Numbered from the stretch's first letter, positions 41,410 to 50,771 are shown. The stretch: DNA of 54,936 nucleotides from Candidatus Peribacteria bacterium (GCA_028286915.1 JAQBQQ010000001.1:1-54936), one strand, 5' to 3'. Notes: a model not told the origin generated them from the sequence alone. Numbers and translations are program-made.

Positions 41410-43971
41410 CTATTCCTTGGAAATGGTCGTTCCCGGGTAATAGTACTGCAGAATCTCTTCGGCCTTCTTGCCGTCATTGGCCTGGCCTTTGGCACCGCAG
41501 CCGCTCATGCCCACGCCGTGGCCGCGCTGTTGCATGCCTTCGCACCATGGGTCCGGCTTGGAAACAAATATGTCGGCGAACGGAAACTTCTTCCAGCCGG
41601 CTTCTTCCGGCGACAACGTACGGCCGTTACTGGAAGAAAAGTATGGCGGCTTAATAATCTGGCCGTCTTTTTTTAGCACCTGCCCGGCTGTTGTATGTAC
41701 GGCATCGAGCCAGTGCGGATTATTGTTCTCGAACAAATAACCGCTGTACTTCTGGAACTCGGCCGGGCTATCGGACCCATCGTAGGGCTTGCCGGCAAAT
41801 TTACGATTCCTAGCATCCATATACCATTCGGCATACGTACGGGCAGCAATGGCAAACGCGCGCTGCTTCTCGTATGGCTCCGTATCCGGCTCCTCGGCCA
41901 GGCCCTGCATGTACCAGTCGATGGGCAGCTCATCAATAAGAACCAGCTCGCCATTCACCACCCGGCATTCCAGAATACCGCGGAACTGGTTCAGGCTTTT
42001 TTTCCAGTCATTGAGTGTCAGAATACCGTTTTTCGGGTCGATACGAATGACGCCGCTTCCAAGAACGCCGCTATCGCCGGATGCCTTGCAATCATTGCCC
42101 TCTTTAGTGAGGAAAATATTACCGGAAATATCATTGGCATCGTTTACCTGCACACTGGAGGATGTATGAATAACCGTGTCCGTCGGTGAGGCAACGTCAC
42201 TCAAAAGACGGATACGGATACGCGGCGCGGAGGCATCCGCCGTTATGGTATTCACCACGGGCTGGCTGGTTTTTACGGCAACGGTATTCAGGTATGAACG
42301 CCTGGCGAGCGGCGCACTCAGCAGACGTTGCACGCGGCGCGCGCCTACTTTCGTGACTGTCCGCACGCGGCGGCCATCAGCCTTAAGCACGTAATCCAGA
42401 TCCCCTACGCTTAACTGGTAGTTACCCGCGTCCGGCGGCAACTGCACGCGGAAGGTAAACGTTGTTGATTCTCCTTTGCGCAAAAACAGCATGAGCAAAA
42501 GGTTATTCCGCAGCCGCATGGATTCCTGCTCATCCACCACCCAGACATTCATGCGCTCATCCGAACGGGCGATAGTGGCAATGGATGTGCGCTGGGCCAG
42601 CGGCTTGCTGCCGGCCTGGAACCGCAGCGTAAACGATACTTCGCCGCCCGGGCGGCCTACCAGATCGGCATCCTGGTAAAAGAAAGTTCCCTTGGTACCA
42701 ATGACCACATTGGGAATGAGCTTGGTTGGTTTTATAGCAATAGCCGACGGACCGGGCGGGAACTTGATGGCCGTATCCACCTCGCCGCGCGCCACATTGC
42801 GGCGAACCTGATCCAGCACTGCGTAGGCGTAGTAACCGGGACACTCGGTAGATACCAGCTGACGGTGACCGACAATGGCCGGCAATATGTCACCATGTGT
42901 CTTGACGTTGCCGTCCAGATTGATGCTGTACTTGGTGCTCAAGTCTGATAATAACCACTGCAATGCCTTCATTTGTCCCTGCGTCGGCTGCTCCACTTCA
43001 AAGTTTCCCATAAGAGAAATACCAATGGTGCCGGTGTTGTGGCAGTAGGCATGTCCGCCAATAACGGAGTCGCCGCCGGCGCGGCCTTCGTAAATCTGGC
43101 CCGTATCATCTATAACATAATTATAACCGATATCTCCCCAGCCTCTGCTTTTGGCATGATACTGGTACAGCGCCCGCATGCGCTCGGGGCCGGACCGCGT
43201 CTCGCCGGTTGCCGCCACAGCCGTGTGGTGCACGACGAGCATTTTTACTTTGGGCGAGTATTCCTGCGGCCACAACAACTTTTTACCATCAAGCTCCGTT
43301 ACCACTTTGCCGTTGCGGCGGAATTCTTCCGGGTACTTGATCTGCGCATCCATGCAATCCAGCGCCCGCTGGCTAGTGCCGGTTATTTTTGTATCGGATG
43401 ACGGCCCGTCTGTCGCTTCATCGGCAGGCGTGGAAGCCGACGATGCCGTCCCGGCAATGCGCAATGTTTCATCGGCCCCCCATTCCTTGCGCGACAAAAT
43501 ATGCGGCGGGGCAACCGTGCCGAGTGCCGCCGTATCATACGACGCCGGAGCACTGCTTACCCGCAGCGGGTGCACGGCGTACACGGCTGATGTTCCGCGG
43601 AAACGCACCGCGTGCACGGCGGCCGGAAACATAACCATGTTGGATTCCAGCAAATCCGGATCCTGCTCATTCTCCACTTCCAGCTTCTGCCATGCAGACC
43701 ATACGCTGCCATTGAACGCCTGCACTTCCAGCTGTGCTCTCTCCTGCGTGCCCTTCACCGTAAACCGCACGCTGAGTCCGTCAATAGCCTCTGTAAATTC
43801 CCTGGTAAATGTATCTGATACGACTGCCGCTTCGGCAGCGTGTGCCACTGGTACGGAATCCAAAAGAGCGGAAATATCCTGCTGGCCGGCGGACAGAAGA
43901 ATGGACGCGGCAAAAAAAGCAGCGGACCATCTGACGAACGTTCGATCCACTTTCTTTGACACAGAAAACAT
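41410..43971 (-). CDS. Secreted PGRP-type amidase fused to SpoIID-type lytic domain
   Basis: 853 residues with a signal anchor (MFSVSKKVDRTFVRWSAAFF...). The first enzymatic domain (about 240-390) is an N-acetylmuramoyl-L-alanine amidase/PGRP fold with zinc ligands His (HHTAV, about 248), His (GHRQ, about 367) and Cys (ECPG, about 376) plus Tyr in GYNYVI. A middle region of about 250 residues is unassigned and may bind wall polymer. The C-terminal domain (about 650-853) is SpoIID/LytB-like: AIAARTYAEWYM, YFSSSNGRT and QRGHGVGMSGCGAKGQA. SpoIID proteins cleave glycan strands lacking stem peptides, exactly the product of the amidase, so the fusion could strip peptides and then cut. Start ATG 43971; 44004 also possible. 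Confidence 0.9.
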   Translation of the reverse strand: MFSVSKKVDRTFVRWSAAFFAASILLSAGQQDISALLDSVPVAHAAEAAVVSDTFTREFTEAIDGLSVRFTVKGTQERAQLEVQAFNGSVWSAWQKLEVENEQDPDLLESNMVMFPAAVHAVRFRGTSAVYAVHPLRVSSAPASYDTAALGTVAPPHILSRKEWGADETLRIAGTASSASTPADEATDGPSSDTKITGTSQRALDCMDAQIKYPEEFRRNGKVVTELDGKKLLWPQEYSPKVKMLVVHHTAVAATGETRSGPERMRALYQYHAKSRGWGDIGYNYVIDDTGQIYEGRAGGDSVIGGHAYCHNTGTIGISLMGNFEVEQPTQGQMKALQWLLSDLSTKYSINLDGNVKTHGDILPAIVGHRQLVSTECPGYYAYAVLDQVRRNVARGEVDTAIKFPPGPSAIAIKPTKLIPNVVIGTKGTFFYQDADLVGRPGGEVSFTLRFQAGSKPLAQRTSIATIARSDERMNVWVVDEQESMRLRNNLLLMLFLRKGESTTFTFRVQLPPDAGNYQLSVGDLDYVLKADGRRVRTVTKVGARRVQRLLSAPLARRSYLNTVAVKTSQPVVNTITADASAPRIRIRLLSDVASPTDTVIHTSSSVQVNDANDISGNIFLTKEGNDCKASGDSGVLGSGVIRIDPKNGILTLNDWKKSLNQFRGILECRVVNGELVLIDELPIDWYMQGLAEEPDTEPYEKQRAFAIAARTYAEWYMDARNRKFAGKPYDGSDSPAEFQKYSGYLFENNNPHWLDAVHTTAGQVLKKDGQIIKPPYFSSSNGRTLSPEEAGWKKFPFADIFVSKPDPWCEGMQQRGHGVGMSGCGAKGQANDGKKAEEILQYYYPGTTISKE

Positions 43972-44095
43972 GATGAATGACAGAAGGAAATACGACGCAA
44001 TCATTCCGGCTTAAAAAACGCCGAACTTGAAAACAGAGTATACATACATCAAAAAAATTTCGACTGTTTTTCTGTATCTTTTCTATGTATTTGCA

Positions 44096-45214
44096 TTAAT
44101 TCTGCATCAGTTTTTCATACGCATCTACCATGCTGCCAACGGAGAATATGGCGAGGGCTGTCTCCTTTCCATGTCTGCCCAACTCCTCCCGCACTTGTGG
44201 CGCTTTCATTTGTGAAATGGCTTCGGACAGGGCTGGAACTGAATTCGCCGGAACAATGAGCGCATCGGTACCCGGTGTTAGATAGCTGGCAATTCCGCAC
44301 TGGTCCGTGACAATAACGGGAACACCCGCACTCATAGCTTCCGCTACTACCAGACCGAATGGATCGTGGTCGCGCGAAGGCAAAACGAGCGCATCAACAG
44401 ACCGATAGAATGCCGAAGGATTTCCAACTGATGGCAGAAAACGGATGCGCGGTACGGACTCGCCATTGTGCATGCGCTCTGCCATTGCTTTTAGCAGTTT
44501 CTCCTGGCGTCCCCGGCCGACAATATCCAGTGTCACGTCGGGCATATCCGCAATAGCGTTCAATAGAATATCGATTCCTTTTTCTTCACTCAGCCTGGCA
44601 ATGCAGCCCAAATGCAGCGTGCCCGCGACCGGCCGGCGAATAGTGTCATCTGTATGGGCGGCAGCGGAAACCCGTGCCGGATCAATACCGTTGGGAATTG
44701 CCGTCGTACGCTCGGGCGGCCAGCCCAGTTCCAGGTAGATCTTGCGGCTGAGCTCGGATACCGTCACGGTAGAAGCTTTTGCACTTGCCGTTTTCAATTG
44801 GTTCAGCCATGGATTATGCCGCAGCCAGCGGCCGACGCGGTCATGCTCAATCCATACCACGTTCATCTTCTGCGCGTCCGCCCAATCTGTAAGGAGCAGC
44901 TTTTCGGTTACGCTCAACATGCATACAGTGTCCACGGCAGGAAGCGCACGCATGGCGGCAATCAGCTTTTGTTTTGCCCCGCTTCTCCATAAAGGGAGCG
45001 TAAGCGAACGCATAATTGTTACCGGCGGCGGGCCGATATCCAGCGGAACCGTTTGCATATTCCGCTTGCCGCACTCTGCCAAAAGCACCGGGCAACTGCC
45101 GATAAATGTAAGCGTATGGCCGCGGCTCATGAGCCCGTCCATAAGACTGAGTGTCTGTATTTCCGCTCCGCCGAAAGCCGATTCCAGCGGAAAGCGGGTG
45201 AAGACGATATGCAT
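44096..45214 (-). CDS. GT4-family glycosyltransferase
   Basis: Retaining glycosyltransferase with GT-B fold, 372 residues, probably adding a sugar to an envelope glycan. N-terminal RFPLESAFGGAEIQTLSLM is the acceptor-side glycine-rich loop; AIPNGIDPARV and GCIARLSEEKGIDILLNAI begin the donor domain; the nucleotide-sugar signature DPFGLVVAEAMSAGVPVI (E-x7-E type) lies at about 275-292. Substrates cannot be predicted. Start ATG 45214. It lies 65 bp downstream of serS on the same strand and 124 bp upstream of the amidase-SpoIID gene. Confidence 0.9.
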   Translation of the reverse strand: MHIVFTRFPLESAFGGAEIQTLSLMDGLMSRGHTLTFIGSCPVLLAECGKRNMQTVPLDIGPPPVTIMRSLTLPLWRSGAKQKLIAAMRALPAVDTVCMLSVTEKLLLTDWADAQKMNVVWIEHDRVGRWLRHNPWLNQLKTASAKASTVTVSELSRKIYLELGWPPERTTAIPNGIDPARVSAAAHTDDTIRRPVAGTLHLGCIARLSEEKGIDILLNAIADMPDVTLDIVGRGRQEKLLKAMAERMHNGESVPRIRFLPSVGNPSAFYRSVDALVLPSRDHDPFGLVVAEAMSAGVPVIVTDQCGIASYLTPGTDALIVPANSVPALSEAISQMKAPQVREELGRHGKETALAIFSVGSMVDAYEKLMQN

Positions 45215-45279
45215 GGCTAAAGAAGAGGGCAGGGAAACAGTATACTATAGCATCGTCATCATCTTCGTTCTCGCCGTCC

Positions 45280-46581
45280 TCATGCTCTTGTAATCTTCTC
45301 CTGCCCGCCCATGTACGGGCGCAACACTTCCGGAACAGTCACGGTGCCATCGGCATTTTGATACATTTCCAGAATAGGAATTAAAATACGCGGCGAAGCG
45401 ATGCAGGTGTTATTGAGCGTATGAACAAACTTTTTAGACCCGTCGCGGTCCACGTATTTAATATTCAAACGGCGGGATTGGAATTCATGGAACGTGGAAC
45501 AACTGTGCGTTTCGCCGTAGCCGTTTCGGCTGGGCATCCACGTTTCAATATCGTTTTTATAAATCTGTCCTTGTCCCATATCACCGGTACACACATCCAC
45601 CACCCGGTAGGGGAGCTGCAGCACCTGCAACACTTCTTCGGCATTGCCGAGTATTTCTTCATGCATCTTTGCGCTTACTTCCGGACTGTTTTCGCACAGA
45701 ATCACCTGCTCCACTTTCTGAATCTGATGCACGCGGTACAAACCGCGCGTATCTTTGCCATAGGTTCCGGCCTCTCCGCGGAAGCCGTTGCTATAACCGG
45801 CGTAACGCCTGGGCAAGTCCGCAATATCCAACAATTCTCCGGCGTGATAACTGGTCACCGGCACTTCGGCTGTTCCTATGAGATACAAATTAGCAGGCTC
45901 AATCTCTCCGGATTTTTCCCGCCGCACACCCACCGCATACGCCGACTCCTCGCCGCCCGGAAAGTAACTGGTTCCCATCATCATGTCCCAGTTGGATAAA
46001 ACCGGCGGGTTCAATTGCGTGAACCCTTTCCTGTGCAACATGTCCAGTGTGAACTGCATAATTGCCTGCTCCAGCCGTGCGCCATCACCTTTCAGAAAAT
46101 AAAAGCGTGTGCCGGATACCTTTACCCCGCGCGGAATATCTATGATATCCAGCTCTTCACCCAGTGTGACGTGATCCTTCAATTCAAAATCAAATGACGG
46201 CACCGTACCCCATGTGCGTACTTCCGCATTCTCTGAATCATCTTTGCCAACGGGGACATTGGGCAAGGGAATACCCGGAATCCGCAACTGCATCATCTGC
46301 CATTCCGCCTCCAGCTGCGTCAGTTCTTCCTCATCTTTTTTCAATGTCTCGCCCAATTCTTTCATATCTTTAATGGCCGCATCTTTCTCATCGCCTTTGA
46401 GTGTGGGCACGTCTTTGCTTACCTTATTCTTCCGGGCGCGCATTTCTTCCACGCGCTGAAGCAGCGTTTTTCGCTTTTCATCAATCGTCAGAAAATCCGC
46501 AATGCTGATACGAATGCGTTTGTCATCGGCAGCTTTCTGGTATGTCTCTGGCCGGGCACGAAGGTCCTGGAGATCGATCAT
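45280..46581 (-). CDS. serS: Seryl-tRNA synthetase
   Basis: Charges tRNA-Ser; class II synthetase of 433 residues, normal length. The N-terminal long coiled-coil arm (MIDLQDLRARPETYQKAADDK through LKKDEEELTQLEAEW) grips the long variable arm of the tRNA. Motif 2 appears as GYSNGFRGEAGTYGKDTRGLYRVHQ (in outline, residues about 255-280) and motif 3 as CIASPRILIPILEMYQ near the C-terminus. Start ATG 46581, no Shine-Dalgarno. Upstream 80 bp are AT-rich and probably hold the promoter. Confidence 0.96.
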   Translation of the reverse strand: MIDLQDLRARPETYQKAADDKRIRISIADFLTIDEKRKTLLQRVEEMRARKNKVSKDVPTLKGDEKDAAIKDMKELGETLKKDEEELTQLEAEWQMMQLRIPGIPLPNVPVGKDDSENAEVRTWGTVPSFDFELKDHVTLGEELDIIDIPRGVKVSGTRFYFLKGDGARLEQAIMQFTLDMLHRKGFTQLNPPVLSNWDMMMGTSYFPGGEESAYAVGVRREKSGEIEPANLYLIGTAEVPVTSYHAGELLDIADLPRRYAGYSNGFRGEAGTYGKDTRGLYRVHQIQKVEQVILCENSPEVSAKMHEEILGNAEEVLQVLQLPYRVVDVCTGDMGQGQIYKNDIETWMPSRNGYGETHSCSTFHEFQSRRLNIKYVDRDGSKKFVHTLNNTCIASPRILIPILEMYQNADGTVTVPEVLRPYMGGQEKITRA

Positions 46582-46663
46582 GCGGAGAGTGTAAGGGAAA
46601 AAGCTTCTTTATGTATTTTACAAATTTATTTTATATTTCATAGTATAAATAGCGGCGTTTCAT

Positions 46664-46909
46664 TCACTCTTTTGCGGCAAAAAGTGCGTTCAGTCTTCTG
46701 CGCAACTGCCGGCGGTCGCGCAGAAAAGAAGTAATGGCACGCCCGTATGTCTTGAAAAGAGCGGCCTCATGCGTATCCATAGGCCGGCATTGCCAGTACG
46801 CCTCTTTGGAACGCAAGTCCTCCACTATCGCATCAATGGCTTCCAGCCGTTGCTCGAACCACGCGACTGTGGATATGAACTGGCCGCTGCTGTCCCTTGG
46901 CTTCTGCAC
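46664..46909 (-). CDS. Small helical protein, unknown
   Basis: 81 residues, not recognised. Appears all-helical, basic at the C-terminus (SFLRDRRQLRRRLNALFAAKE), with an aromatic-rich helix WFEQRLEAIDAIVEDLRS. No signal peptide. Ends in TGA. Divergent from uvrB across about 90 bp. Could be a small DNA- or ribosome-associated protein, but nothing supports a specific role. Confidence 0.55.
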   Translation of the reverse strand: MQKPRDSSGQFISTVAWFEQRLEAIDAIVEDLRSKEAYWQCRPMDTHEAALFKTYGRAITSFLRDRRQLRRRLNALFAAKE

Positions 46910-46983
46910 CAGTGTAGTTTGGGGAAAAGAGAGAAACTGTCAAAAAAATCGGTCTTCCCCCTATTACATCAGGCGTTTTTGTG

Positions 46984-46989
46984 TACAAT
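46984..46989 (+). promoter_or_regulatory. -10 box of uvrB, near-leaderless transcript
   Basis: GTGTACAAT, with the ATG of uvrB 9 bp beyond the TACAAT box; the same GTGTACAAT word precedes the comM-like gene at 20700. The -35 is weak. Confidence 0.4.
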
Positions 46990-46998
46990 GCCCGTTCT

Positions 46999-48999
46999 AT
47001 GTCTCAAGCACCACTTGGTATCGGCAAGAACCGGCCCTTTCAGCTCGCGGCTCCATACGCGCCCGCAGGCGATCAGCCAAAAGCCATTGAAAAGCTCGTA
47101 AAAGGGCTTGAATCCAACCAGAAGCATCAAACTTTACTGGGCGCTACCGGCACGGGAAAGACATTTACCATGGCGAATATTGTCCAGCAGGTACAGCGGC
47201 CCACTCTGGTGCTGGCCCACAACAAAACACTGGCCGCCCAGCTGTGCAGCGAGTTCCAAGGCTTTTTTCCGGACAATGCCGTGTCGTACTTCGTCTCGTA
47301 CTACGATTACTATCAGCCGGAGGCGTATGTGCCAACCAGCGATACGTATATAGAGAAAGATGCCAGCATTAATGAAGAAATCGAGAAGTACCGCCATGCC
47401 GCCACGTATAACCTGCTCACGCGCCGCGATGTACTTATTGTGGCGTCTGTTTCGTGTATTTACGGTCTGGGCCGGGTGGAGGATTACGAGGCGCTGGCTG
47501 TGCGCGTGGAGCGCGGCATGCCCATTAAACGTGACCAGCTGCTGCGCAAGTTAACCGATATTCAGTACCGCCGTTCGGGTACGGACTTTAAGCAGGGAAT
47601 GTACCACGTGCTCGGTGACACGGTGGAAGTGTTCCCGCCCAGCGGCGACACGGTTATTCGCATTGAACTGCCGTTCGATGAGATTGATGTCATTCAGGAG
47701 GTGGACAGCTTTACCGGTGAAGTGTTGCAGGAGCTGCAGGAGGTAAACATTTTCCCGGCATCGCACAACGTAACGAGCCAGGAGAAAATTGATAGCGCCA
47801 TTGAGCATATTAAAGTTGATTTAAACGCCCGCGAGAAAGAGTTTCTGCTGAATAACGAACTGGTCAAAGCCGAGCGCATCCGCCAGCGGACGGAATACGA
47901 CATCGAAATGCTCAAGGAAACCGGCTACACCACGGGTATAGAAAACTACACGCGGTACTTTACCGATACTCCGCCCGGCTCACCGCCATCCACGTTACTG
48001 GATTACTTCCCGGATGATTTTTTGCTATTGGTGGACGAATCGCACATTTCCATTCCACAGATCGGCGGCATGCACGAGGGGAACTACAGCCGCAAACAGA
48101 CGCTGGTGGATTACGGTTTCCGTCTGCCAAGCGCGCACGATAACCGGCCGCTCAAGTTCTCCGAGTTCGAAGAGCGCGTCGGCCAGCGTATTTACGTCTC
48201 GGCCACGCCTGCCAAGTACGAATATGCCAATACACCCAAAGACCAGATCGTAGAGCAGATCATCCGTCCTACCGGTCTTCTGGACCCGATTGTTACGGTA
48301 AAGCCCAGCAAGAACCAGATCGATGACATTACGGAGGAAATACAGAAGGCGATTGCCGCCGGCGAGCGCGCGCTCATTACGACTATTACCAAAAAGATGG
48401 CGGAAGACCTTACGCAGTACCTGCTGGATGCCGGGCATAAGGTGCGCTACCTGCATAGCGATGTAGTCACCCTGGAGCGCATAGAAATTCTACGCCAGCT
48501 GCGCATTGGCGAGATCGACATTGTGGTGGGTATCAACCTGCTGCGCGAAGGTCTGGACTTGCCGGAAGTACGGTTCATCGCCATTTTGGATGCCGATAAG
48601 CAGGGCTTCCTCCGCAGCCGCGATGCGCTCATACAAACCATCGGCCGCGCCGCGCGTAACCTGCACGGCCACGTCACGCTGTACGCCGATAAAATGACCG
48701 ATGCCATGAAAGCGGCCCTGGAAGAAACGGAACGCCGCCGGGCCATACAGGAAGCTCACAACAAGAAGCACGGCATTACGCCCAAGGGAATCGAAAAGGC
48801 AGTGCACGATATTTCGGAAGACAGCCGCAAGTTAGAACTGCGCCGCCCCCGTTATGACCATACGAAAATTCCGAAAGACGAGAAGAAGCGGCTTCTGGAA
48901 GAACTGGAAAACCAGATGATACTGGCTTCCGAAAACCTGGAATTTGAGAAGGCTGCCGATCTACGGGATGAAGTTGAATTACTCAAAAGAGAACTATAA
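46999..48999 (+). CDS. uvrB: Excinuclease ABC subunit B
   Basis: Damage-verifying helicase-like subunit of nucleotide excision repair; works with UvrA and UvrC, neither of which is in the window. 666 residues, normal. Walker A GATGTGKT at about 51; the beta-hairpin that probes the DNA is in FVSYYDYYQPEAYVP; DESH-type Walker B (LLLVDESHISIPQ); helicase motifs VGINLLREGLDLPEV and QTIGRAARN; C-terminal UVR domain (LENQMILASENLEFEKAADLRDE in outline) that binds UvrC. ATG 46999 (MSQAPLG) is preferred over a GTG at 46981 that lies inside the promoter. Confidence 0.97.
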   Translation: MSQAPLGIGKNRPFQLAAPYAPAGDQPKAIEKLVKGLESNQKHQTLLGATGTGKTFTMANIVQQVQRPTLVLAHNKTLAAQLCSEFQGFFPDNAVSYFVSYYDYYQPEAYVPTSDTYIEKDASINEEIEKYRHAATYNLLTRRDVLIVASVSCIYGLGRVEDYEALAVRVERGMPIKRDQLLRKLTDIQYRRSGTDFKQGMYHVLGDTVEVFPPSGDTVIRIELPFDEIDVIQEVDSFTGEVLQELQEVNIFPASHNVTSQEKIDSAIEHIKVDLNAREKEFLLNNELVKAERIRQRTEYDIEMLKETGYTTGIENYTRYFTDTPPGSPPSTLLDYFPDDFLLLVDESHISIPQIGGMHEGNYSRKQTLVDYGFRLPSAHDNRPLKFSEFEERVGQRIYVSATPAKYEYANTPKDQIVEQIIRPTGLLDPIVTVKPSKNQIDDITEEIQKAIAAGERALITTITKKMAEDLTQYLLDAGHKVRYLHSDVVTLERIEILRQLRIGEIDIVVGINLLREGLDLPEVRFIAILDADKQGFLRSRDALIQTIGRAARNLHGHVTLYADKMTDAMKAALEETERRRAIQEAHNKKHGITPKGIEKAVHDISEDSRKLELRRPRYDHTKIPKDEKKRLLEELENQMILASENLEFEKAADLRDEVELLKREL

Positions 49000-49095
49000 T
49001 GATAATGCCAAAAGGCAGTCTTGAGCCAAGTCGAAAGGCAGGTCGAAAGGTAGTGAAGCTGCATATAAAAGCCTAAGATGCCATATAGCATGTCA

Positions 49096-49123
49096 TTGAC
49101 TAATGTTATATATAAATTATAAT
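49096..49123 (+). promoter_or_regulatory. Strong promoter of the 78-residue protein gene
   Basis: TTGACT (49096-49101), 16-bp spacer, TATAAT (49118-49123). Predicted leader about 36 nt carrying a good Shine-Dalgarno. Confidence 0.6.
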
Positions 49124-49165
49124 GAGTATTGTTTCGTTTGTTCAACCATTGCCCAAGGAGAAGCT

Positions 49166-49402
49166 ATGAGCACCGAAAAGCATCGCAAGCTGATAAGCGT
49201 ACCTTACTTGCGGCTGCTACCACTTCGGAGCATCAAGCCCAAAGCTGTGGAACACCTGACCGCAGCGGGGATGATCCGGATCGAAATTCCGGAAACCGGT
49301 CTCAACAGAGCAACGTTCATCGGCTTGGCCGAAGGTGCAGGGGCCACCCACGACGAGGCCGAGCAATTAGCCATCATCGATCACGAGCTCCTCGGGCTAT
49401 AG
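49166..49402 (+). CDS. Small protein, unknown, strongly expressed by context
   Basis: 78 residues, not recognised. Basic N-terminal half (MSTEKHRKLISVPYLRLLPL, SIKPKAVEHL) and acidic C-terminal half (GATHDEAEQLAIIDHELLGL). No membrane segment, no cysteine. The start is fixed by AAGGAG five nt before the ATG. It has a near-consensus promoter upstream and a GGGGGAG/CTCCCCC hairpin just after the stop, so it is a complete single-gene unit. Could be a small regulator or a toxin/antitoxin part, but no partner gene is adjacent. Confidence 0.75.
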   Translation: MSTEKHRKLISVPYLRLLPLRSIKPKAVEHLTAAGMIRIEIPETGLNRATFIGLAEGAGATHDEAEQLAIIDHELLGL

Positions 49403-49420
49403 GAGAACACCTGAAGCACC

Positions 49421-49438
49421 GGGGGAGGTAACTCCCCC
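49421..49438 (+). terminator. Hairpin after the 78-residue protein gene
   Basis: GGGGGAG-GTAA-CTCCCCC, perfect 7-bp stem; the T tail is weak (TAACTTT). Confidence 0.5.
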
Positions 49439-49456
49439 TAACTTTCGACTATCTCT

Positions 49457-50194
49457 TTACATCCCCCGCTCACTCATCAATTTCTTTGCCTCTGCTTCAG
49501 CCTTCTTCATTTGATCAGGCGTAAGAATTTGTTTTATGATTCCGAGCGGCTTGGAGGCATTGGCATCGCCGCCAGCTTCTGCCAGCGCAAACCATGCGTA
49601 GGCTTCCACGGGATCACGGGTTACACCGTCACCTTTATAGTACATAACACCCAGGTTGAAGTACGCGTTTTTTTCACCGGCATTCGCGGCGGCCACAAAT
49701 AAGCTATACGCCTTTTTAAGGTCCTGCGGAATACCTTCGCCGCGATAATACATGGCACCCAAATTAAACAATGCCCGCGGCTCGCTCTTGTCCGCTGCCC
49801 TTGCAAAGTAAAGAGCGGCATTGCGCAGATTCTTATCACCCGCTTCGCCGTTGTATTCCATCAGACCAAAATTTACCATTGCCTTGTCATTACCATTATC
49901 AGCTGATTTCTTAAACCACTCTCTGGCTTTGGCCGGATCTTTTGCCACGCCGTCGCCATCGTGATACATGGCACCCAATTCAAACTGGGCAATGGCGTTG
50001 CCGTTGGTTGCGTCTTTTTGCACCCGGGCAAATGTCGGCCTGGATGAAGAAGAAGATGAGGCGGTTGAACCGGATAATGACGACACGGAAACCGATGACA
50101 CCGAACCGGAACCAGTGGTTGCAACGGGAGTGTGCGTGCCGCTGCAGGCAGACAGCGCAAAGGTGATAGCAAGAGTAAAAAGAAGGCGATTCAT
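49457..50194 (-). CDS. Sel1-repeat lipoprotein
   Basis: 245 residues. Lipoprotein signal MNRLLFTLAITFALSACSG with lipobox LSAC, so anchored by a lipidated Cys17 on the outer face of the membrane. A serine-rich linker (about 29-51) precedes four to five Sel1-like tetratricopeptide repeats (AQFELGAMYHDGDGVAKD, KAMVNFGLMEYNGEAGDK, ALFNLGAMYYRGEGIPQD, AYFNLGVMYYKGDGVTRD) that usually mediate protein-protein contacts. C-terminal helix is Lys/Glu-rich. No enzymatic motif. Divergent from doxX across 109 bp. Confidence 0.9.
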   Translation of the reverse strand: MNRLLFTLAITFALSACSGTHTPVATTGSGSVSSVSVSSLSGSTASSSSSSRPTFARVQKDATNGNAIAQFELGAMYHDGDGVAKDPAKAREWFKKSADNGNDKAMVNFGLMEYNGEAGDKNLRNAALYFARAADKSEPRALFNLGAMYYRGEGIPQDLKKAYSLFVAAANAGEKNAYFNLGVMYYKGDGVTRDPVEAYAWFALAEAGGDANASKPLGIIKQILTPDQMKKAEAEAKKLMSERGM

Positions 50195-50265
50195 GTACCT
50201 ATGGTAGACGCTACACCATCAAAACACCACCAAACAAGCGGCTTCGTTCGGACCTATTTCATCGG

Positions 50266-50274
50266 TGCTATACT
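50266..50274 (+). promoter_or_regulatory. Extended -10 promoter of the DoxX gene
   Basis: TGC-TATACT, an extended -10 element, about 30 bp before ATG 50304; no clear -35. Confidence 0.35.
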
Positions 50275-50303
50275 GGCGCCACTTTTCTTTTTCCCCTTTT
50301 TTC

Positions 50304-50753
50304 ATGATCAGTTCCGATAAAAAAGCCGCGCTGGGGCTTTTGGCTCTGCGCCTCAGCATTGCCACCACCTTTTTGTACCACGGCTGGACCAAGCTTATGT
50401 TCTGGACGGCTGCACCGGCCGGCGCACCTGCCTGGATGGTATGGCTCATGCGCTTTCTGTTCGTCATCGAAATAATCGGCGGCATAGCACTCGTAGTCGG
50501 CTTCCTTACGCGCTGGGCCGCTCTCGGCTTCTCGCTCATTATGCTTGGTGCCATTTATTTCAAAATAGCCGGCCTGTTTGGCGCGGTTGTTCCCTACTCC
50601 TCCGGCAATACGACGGGCTGGGAATTTGATCTGGTCATTCTGGGCGGCTGTCTGGCACTCGCCGGTGTCGGTGCCGGTTGTCTGGCGCTGGACTGCAAAT
50701 TATGTCGCGGTAAGATGACCGGCAAAACCGGTTCCATCAAGCCGGCACTGTAA
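50304..50753 (+). CDS. DoxX-family membrane protein
   Basis: 149 residues with four predicted membrane helices: LLALRLSIATTFLYHGWTKL, WLMRFLFVIEIIGGIALVVG, GFSLIMLGAIYFKIAGLFG and the segment around LGGCLALAGVGAGCLAL. The first helix ending in HGWTKL and the GG(I/V)ALVVGFLTRWAA loop are typical of DoxX/DoxD. DoxX proteins are linked to redox balance and thiol or quinone chemistry, but the activity is not well defined. ATG 50304 (MISSDKK) is preferred over 50265 because a promoter lies between them. Two cysteines at the C-terminus (DCKLC) form a CxxC motif. Confidence 0.88.
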   Translation: MISSDKKAALGLLALRLSIATTFLYHGWTKLMFWTAAPAGAPAWMVWLMRFLFVIEIIGGIALVVGFLTRWAALGFSLIMLGAIYFKIAGLFGAVVPYSSGNTTGWEFDLVILGGCLALAGVGAGCLALDCKLCRGKMTGKTGSIKPAL

Positions 50754-50771
50754 GTAATGAGTTCTTCAGGA

